The notes under the pieces: model-generated
Told to the model about the DNA's origin: nothing
Seen by the model: only the letters and a program-made list of their open reading frames with translations
Database searches by the model: none
Made by a program: the position numbers and the translations under genes
From: Dryocola sp032051265
GTDB taxonomy: Bacteria; Pseudomonadota; Gammaproteobacteria; Enterobacterales; Enterobacteriaceae
Direction of reading: 5' to 3'
Length of the DNA stretch: 64,000 nt
NCBI GenBank assembly: GCA_032051265.1
Contig: DAMBYU010000004.1
Location: 1-64,000, forward strand
Part shown: positions 60,791 to 64,000 of the stretch, one piece after another
Layout of the letters: each line of letters opens with the position of its first letter
Numbering within the stretch: position 1 is the stretch's first letter

Positions 60791-61723
60791 ATGCAGTTAC
60801 AGAAATTAGTCAATATGTTTGGCGGGGATCTTACTCGCCGCTATGGGCATAAAGTCCATAAACTCTCCCTTCACGGCGGTTTCAGTTGCCCAAATCGCGA
60901 CGGTACCATCGGCCGCGGCGGATGCACATTCTGCAATGTCGCCTCTTTTGCCGACGAAACGCAGCAGCATAACTCCATCGCTGAACAGCTCGCGCATCAG
61001 GCGAAGCTTGTGAACCGCGCGCAACACTATCTCGCTTATTTTCAGGCCTACACCAGTACATGGGCGGAAGTGCAGGTGCTGCGTTCGATGTACCAGCAGG
61101 CCGTCAGCCAGGCGAGCATCGTTGGCCTTTGTGTGGGAACCCGCCCTGACTGCGTGCCGGAGAGCGTGCTGGATTTGCTGAGCGAATACCGCGAACAAGG
61201 CTACGAAATCTGGCTGGAGCTGGGTTTACAGACCGCGGAGGATAAAACGCTGCATCGCATCAATCGCGGCCATGACTTTGCCTGCTATCAGGAGACGACA
61301 CGGCGTGCCCGTAAACGCGGCCTGAAAGTTTGCAGCCATCTCATCGTTGGTTTACCGGGTGAAGAGCAGCGACACTGTATGACAACGCTGGAAAAGGTGG
61401 TGGAGACGGGCGTGGACGGCATTAAGCTTCATCCGCTGCATATCGTCGCGGGCAGCACTATGGCGAAAAGCTGGCAAGCAGGGCGTTTACAGGCAATTGA
61501 GTTAGCCGATTATACGACGACTGCCGGAGAGATGATTCGCCATACGCCGCCTGATATCGTCTTTCATCGAATTTCTGCCAGCGCCCGCCGTCCAACCCTG
61601 CTTGCGCCGCTATGGTGTGAGAATCGCTGGACCGGCATGGTCGAAATCGACAGGTATTTGCTTGCGCACGGTGTGCAGGGATCGGCCCTGGGCACGCCGT
61701 GGGATCCCATTCTTCTCTCGTAA
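60791..61723 (+). CDS. yhcC: Radical SAM family protein YhcC
   Basis: Radical S-adenosylmethionine protein of 310 residues. The cluster-binding cysteines are in SCPNRDGTIGRGGCTFCN near residues 28-45, in a C-x11-C-x2-C arrangement typical of the YhcC/Elp3-like group. Downstream barrel segments WLELGLQTAEDKTLHRINRG and SHLIVGLPGEE follow. The target is not established. It is divergent from gltB and lies 61 bases before arcB, so it could be cotranscribed with arcB as in E. coli. Confidence 0.94.
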   Translation: MQLQKLVNMFGGDLTRRYGHKVHKLSLHGGFSCPNRDGTIGRGGCTFCNVASFADETQQHNSIAEQLAHQAKLVNRAQHYLAYFQAYTSTWAEVQVLRSMYQQAVSQASIVGLCVGTRPDCVPESVLDLLSEYREQGYEIWLELGLQTAEDKTLHRINRGHDFACYQETTRRARKRGLKVCSHLIVGLPGEEQRHCMTTLEKVVETGVDGIKLHPLHIVAGSTMAKSWQAGRLQAIELADYTTTAGEMIRHTPPDIVFHRISASARRPTLLAPLWCENRWTGMVEIDRYLLAHGVQGSALGTPWDPILLS

Positions 61724-61784
61724 TTCCTGGGCGTTACGTCTTTTTGCGGTATATTTAGCGGATTGTTGGCGAAGGGAAAGTTCC

Positions 61785-64000
61785 ATGAAGCAAATCCGGT
61801 TACTGGCGCAGTACTACGTTGATTTAATGGTGAAGCTCGGCCTGGTGCGCTTCTCTTTGCTGCTGGCTTCGGCGCTGGTGGTGCTGGCTATCGTTGTGCA
61901 GATGGCGGTTACCATGCTATTGCGCGGCCAGGTCGAGAGCATAGATGTGGTGCGCTCAATTTTCTTCGGCCTGCTGATTACCCCGTGGGCGGTCTATTTT
62001 CTTTCGGTGGTGGTGGAGCAACTTGAAGAGTCGCGCCAGCGGCTGTCAAAGCTGGTCGATAAACTTGAGGAGATGCGCGAGCGCGACCTGAAGCTCAACG
62101 TGCAGCTTAAAAATAATATCGCCCAGCTCAATCAGGAAATTGCCGACCGTGTAAAAGCGGAAGATGAACGCCAGACCATGCTTGAGCAGCTTAAAGTGGA
62201 GATGCAGGAGCGCGAAGAGACGCAGATTCTGCTTGAGCAGCAATCCTCGTTTCTGCGTTCCTTCCTTGATGCTTCGCCGGATCTGGTTTTCTATCGTAAC
62301 GAAGATAAAGAGTTTTCCGGCTGTAACCGCGCCATGGAACTGCTGACCGGGAAAAGTGAAAAACAGCTCATCAGCCTTAAGCCGCAGGACGTTTATTCGC
62401 CGGAGGCGGCGCAAAAAGTTATCGAGACCGATGAAAAGGTCTTCCGCCACAACGTTTCTTTAACCTACGAACAGTGGCTGGATTATCCGGACGGGCGCAA
62501 AGCGTGCTTTGAAATTCGCAAAGTGCCGTATTACGATCGGGTAGGCAAGCGCCATGGCCTGATGGGCTTTGGGCGCGATATCACCGAGCGTAAACGCTAC
62601 CAGGATGCGCTGGAACGGGCCAGCCGCGACAAAACCACCTTTATCTCCACCATCAGCCATGAATTGCGCACGCCGCTAAATGGCATCGTCGGGTTAAGCC
62701 GCATCCTGCTGGATACCGAGCTAAATACCGAGCAGACAAACTATCTGAAAACTATCCATGTTTCGGCCATTACGCTTGGCAATATCTTCAACGATATTAT
62801 CGACATGGATAAGCTCGAGCGTCACAAAGTCCAGCTTGATAACCAGCAGGTCGATTTCACAAGCTTCCTCGCCGACCTTGAAAACCTTTCCGGGCTGCAG
62901 GCGCAGCAGAAAGGGCTGGCGTTCGTCATGGAGCCTGCGTTGCCATTGCCGCATAAAGTGGTTACCGACGGCACGCGCCTGCGCCAGATCCTCTGGAATC
63001 TCATCAGCAACGCCGTGAAGTTCACACCGAAAGGTGGGCAGGTCACGGTGCGCGTGCGCTACGAAAATGACAGCAGCCTGCGTTTTGACGTTCAGGATTC
63101 CGGCATCGGTATTCCGCAGGTCGAGCAGGATAAGATCTTTGCTATGTATTACCAGGTAAAAGACAGTCACGGGGGTAAACCCGCCACCGGCACCGGTATC
63201 GGGCTTGCGGTTTCACGCCGTCTGGCGAAAAGCATGGGCGGAGACATTACCGTCAGCAGTAAGCCTGCAGAGGGCTCGCTGTTCACGCTGACCGTACAGG
63301 CCCCACGCGTGGCGGACGAAGTTGAAGATACCCTTGAGGATGACGATATGCCGTTGCCGGCGCTGCATGTGCTGCTGGTGGAAGATATTGAACTGAACGT
63401 TATCGTTGCCCGCTCGGTGCTGGAAAAGCTCGGCAACAGCGTGGATGTCGCCATGACGGGCAAAGAGGCGCTGGAAAAATTTACGCCGGGCGAATATGAC
63501 CTGCTGCTGCTGGATATCCAGCTGCCGGATATGACCGGGCTGGATATTTCCCGCGAGCTGAACGCCCGCTTTGACAAAGCAGATCTTCCGCCGCTGGTAG
63601 CGCTGACAGCTAATGTGCTGAAAGACAAAAAAGAGTATCTGGATGCCGGAATGGACGACGTTCTGAGCAAGCCGCTTGCGGTGCCGGCGCTGATGGCCGT
63701 CATCCAAAAATTCTGGGATAACCAACAGCCTGACGCCGAGAAGGAGCCCGTAATGACTCAAGTTGATAGTGAAAAACAGCAAGCGTTACTTGATATACCG
63801 ATGCTCGAACAGTACCTGGAATTAGTTGGGCCGAAATTAATTACCGATGGCCTCGCAATGTTTGAAAAAATGATGCCGGGTTATTTAAGCGTTCTGGATT
63901 CCAATATGACCGCCCGCGACTGGAAGAGCGTGGTTGAGGAAGGCCATAAAATTAAAGGCGCCGCAGGGTCTGTCGGTCTGCGCCATTTGCAGCAGGTTGC
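61785..64000 (+). CDS. arcB: Aerobic respiration control sensor kinase ArcB, 3' end cut by the window
   Basis: Tripartite membrane histidine kinase that senses quinone redox state and phosphorylates ArcA. The frame is open from the ATG at 61785 to the window end (738 codons of an expected 780 or so). Two membrane helices (about 23-46 and 57-77) precede a coiled coil, a PAS domain (about 150-280), the kinase core with phosphorylated His292 (ISHELRTPLNG), ATP-binding N, G1 and G2 boxes (SNAVKFTPKGG, DSGIGIP, GTGIGLAVS), a receiver domain with Asp577 (LLLLDIQLPD), and an HPt domain with His721 (EEGHKIKGAAGS). Only the last part of the HPt domain is missing. Confidence 0.98.
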   Translation, partial: MKQIRLLAQYYVDLMVKLGLVRFSLLLASALVVLAIVVQMAVTMLLRGQVESIDVVRSIFFGLLITPWAVYFLSVVVEQLEESRQRLSKLVDKLEEMRERDLKLNVQLKNNIAQLNQEIADRVKAEDERQTMLEQLKVEMQEREETQILLEQQSSFLRSFLDASPDLVFYRNEDKEFSGCNRAMELLTGKSEKQLISLKPQDVYSPEAAQKVIETDEKVFRHNVSLTYEQWLDYPDGRKACFEIRKVPYYDRVGKRHGLMGFGRDITERKRYQDALERASRDKTTFISTISHELRTPLNGIVGLSRILLDTELNTEQTNYLKTIHVSAITLGNIFNDIIDMDKLERHKVQLDNQQVDFTSFLADLENLSGLQAQQKGLAFVMEPALPLPHKVVTDGTRLRQILWNLISNAVKFTPKGGQVTVRVRYENDSSLRFDVQDSGIGIPQVEQDKIFAMYYQVKDSHGGKPATGTGIGLAVSRRLAKSMGGDITVSSKPAEGSLFTLTVQAPRVADEVEDTLEDDDMPLPALHVLLVEDIELNVIVARSVLEKLGNSVDVAMTGKEALEKFTPGEYDLLLLDIQLPDMTGLDISRELNARFDKADLPPLVALTANVLKDKKEYLDAGMDDVLSKPLAVPALMAVIQKFWDNQQPDAEKEPVMTQVDSEKQQALLDIPMLEQYLELVGPKLITDGLAMFEKMMPGYLSVLDSNMTARDWKSVVEEGHKIKGAAGSVGLRHLQQV

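Noticed and set aside
60655..60852. A 65-codon plus-strand frame before yhcC
   Set aside because: It overlaps the yhcC start in another frame, has no ribosome-binding site and covers the ARG-box-like site.
1..64000. Insertion sequences, prophage genes, CRISPR arrays, tRNAs, integrases
   Set aside because: I looked for transposase motifs, regularly spaced direct repeats, tRNA cloverleaf ends and integrase motifs and found none, including at the edges of the mdh-degS accessory cluster.

Overview
The window looks like a chromosomal segment of a gamma-proteobacterium in the family Enterobacteriaceae. Nearly every protein can be matched by eye to a well-known Escherichia coli family (Fis, MreB, L13, S9, SspA, Mdh, GltB, ArcB and others), and gene order largely follows the fis-acc-mre-arg-nan-glt region of E. 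coli, read in the opposite direction. The genus cannot be decided from the sequence alone. No phage, insertion sequence, tRNA, CRISPR array or plasmid function was seen.

Layout: (1) 1-265, the 3' end of a 5S rRNA and two tandem rrn terminators. (2) 285-4439, the yhdWXYZ polar amino-acid ABC transporter (minus strand) behind a sigma-54/NtrC-type promoter. (3) 4825-13803, minus strand: lipoprotein yhdV, then msrP-msrQ, aroQ-accB-accC, yhdT-panF-prmA and dusB-fis. (4) 14097-26411, plus strand: csrD, mreBCD, yhdE-rng-yhdP-tldD. (5) 26577-30821, aaeR and the divergent aaeXAB efflux operon. (6) 30901-33390, an extra aldehyde dehydrogenase, a barstar-like protein and two tandem YhcN-type secreted proteins. 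(7) 33768-35609, divergent argR and mdh. (8) 35692-42257, an accessory five-gene cluster between mdh and degS: a RhaR-like AraC regulator, two different L-fucose/L-arabinose-isomerase-family proteins, a sugar-porter MFS protein and a zinc polyol dehydrogenase. (9) 42314-49253, degS, degQ, zapG, zapE, rplM-rpsI and sspAB. (10) 49394-54167, nanR and a nanA-nanT-nanK-yhcH operon that lacks nanE. (11) 54225-64000, gltBD, yhcC and arcB, the last cut by the window end.

Most of the window is core physiology: translation (rplM, rpsI, dusB, prmA), cell shape (mreBCD), fatty-acid initiation (accBC), nitrogen assimilation (gltBD, yhdWXYZ), envelope stress proteolysis (degS, degQ), redox sensing (arcB) and sialic-acid use (nan). 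The less ordinary parts are the mdh-degS sugar/polyol cluster, the missing nanE, the yhcN duplication, and several places where blocks present in E. coli K-12 (recalled gene order) are absent: acrEF-acrS-yhdJU, acuI, dcuD, and gltF-yhcADEFG.

The best candidate for an undescribed system is the mdh-degS cluster. Its two isomerase paralogues both keep plausible metal-ligand positions. It has its own transporter, dehydrogenase and translationally coupled regulator, but no kinase or aldolase, so its substrate is not evident.
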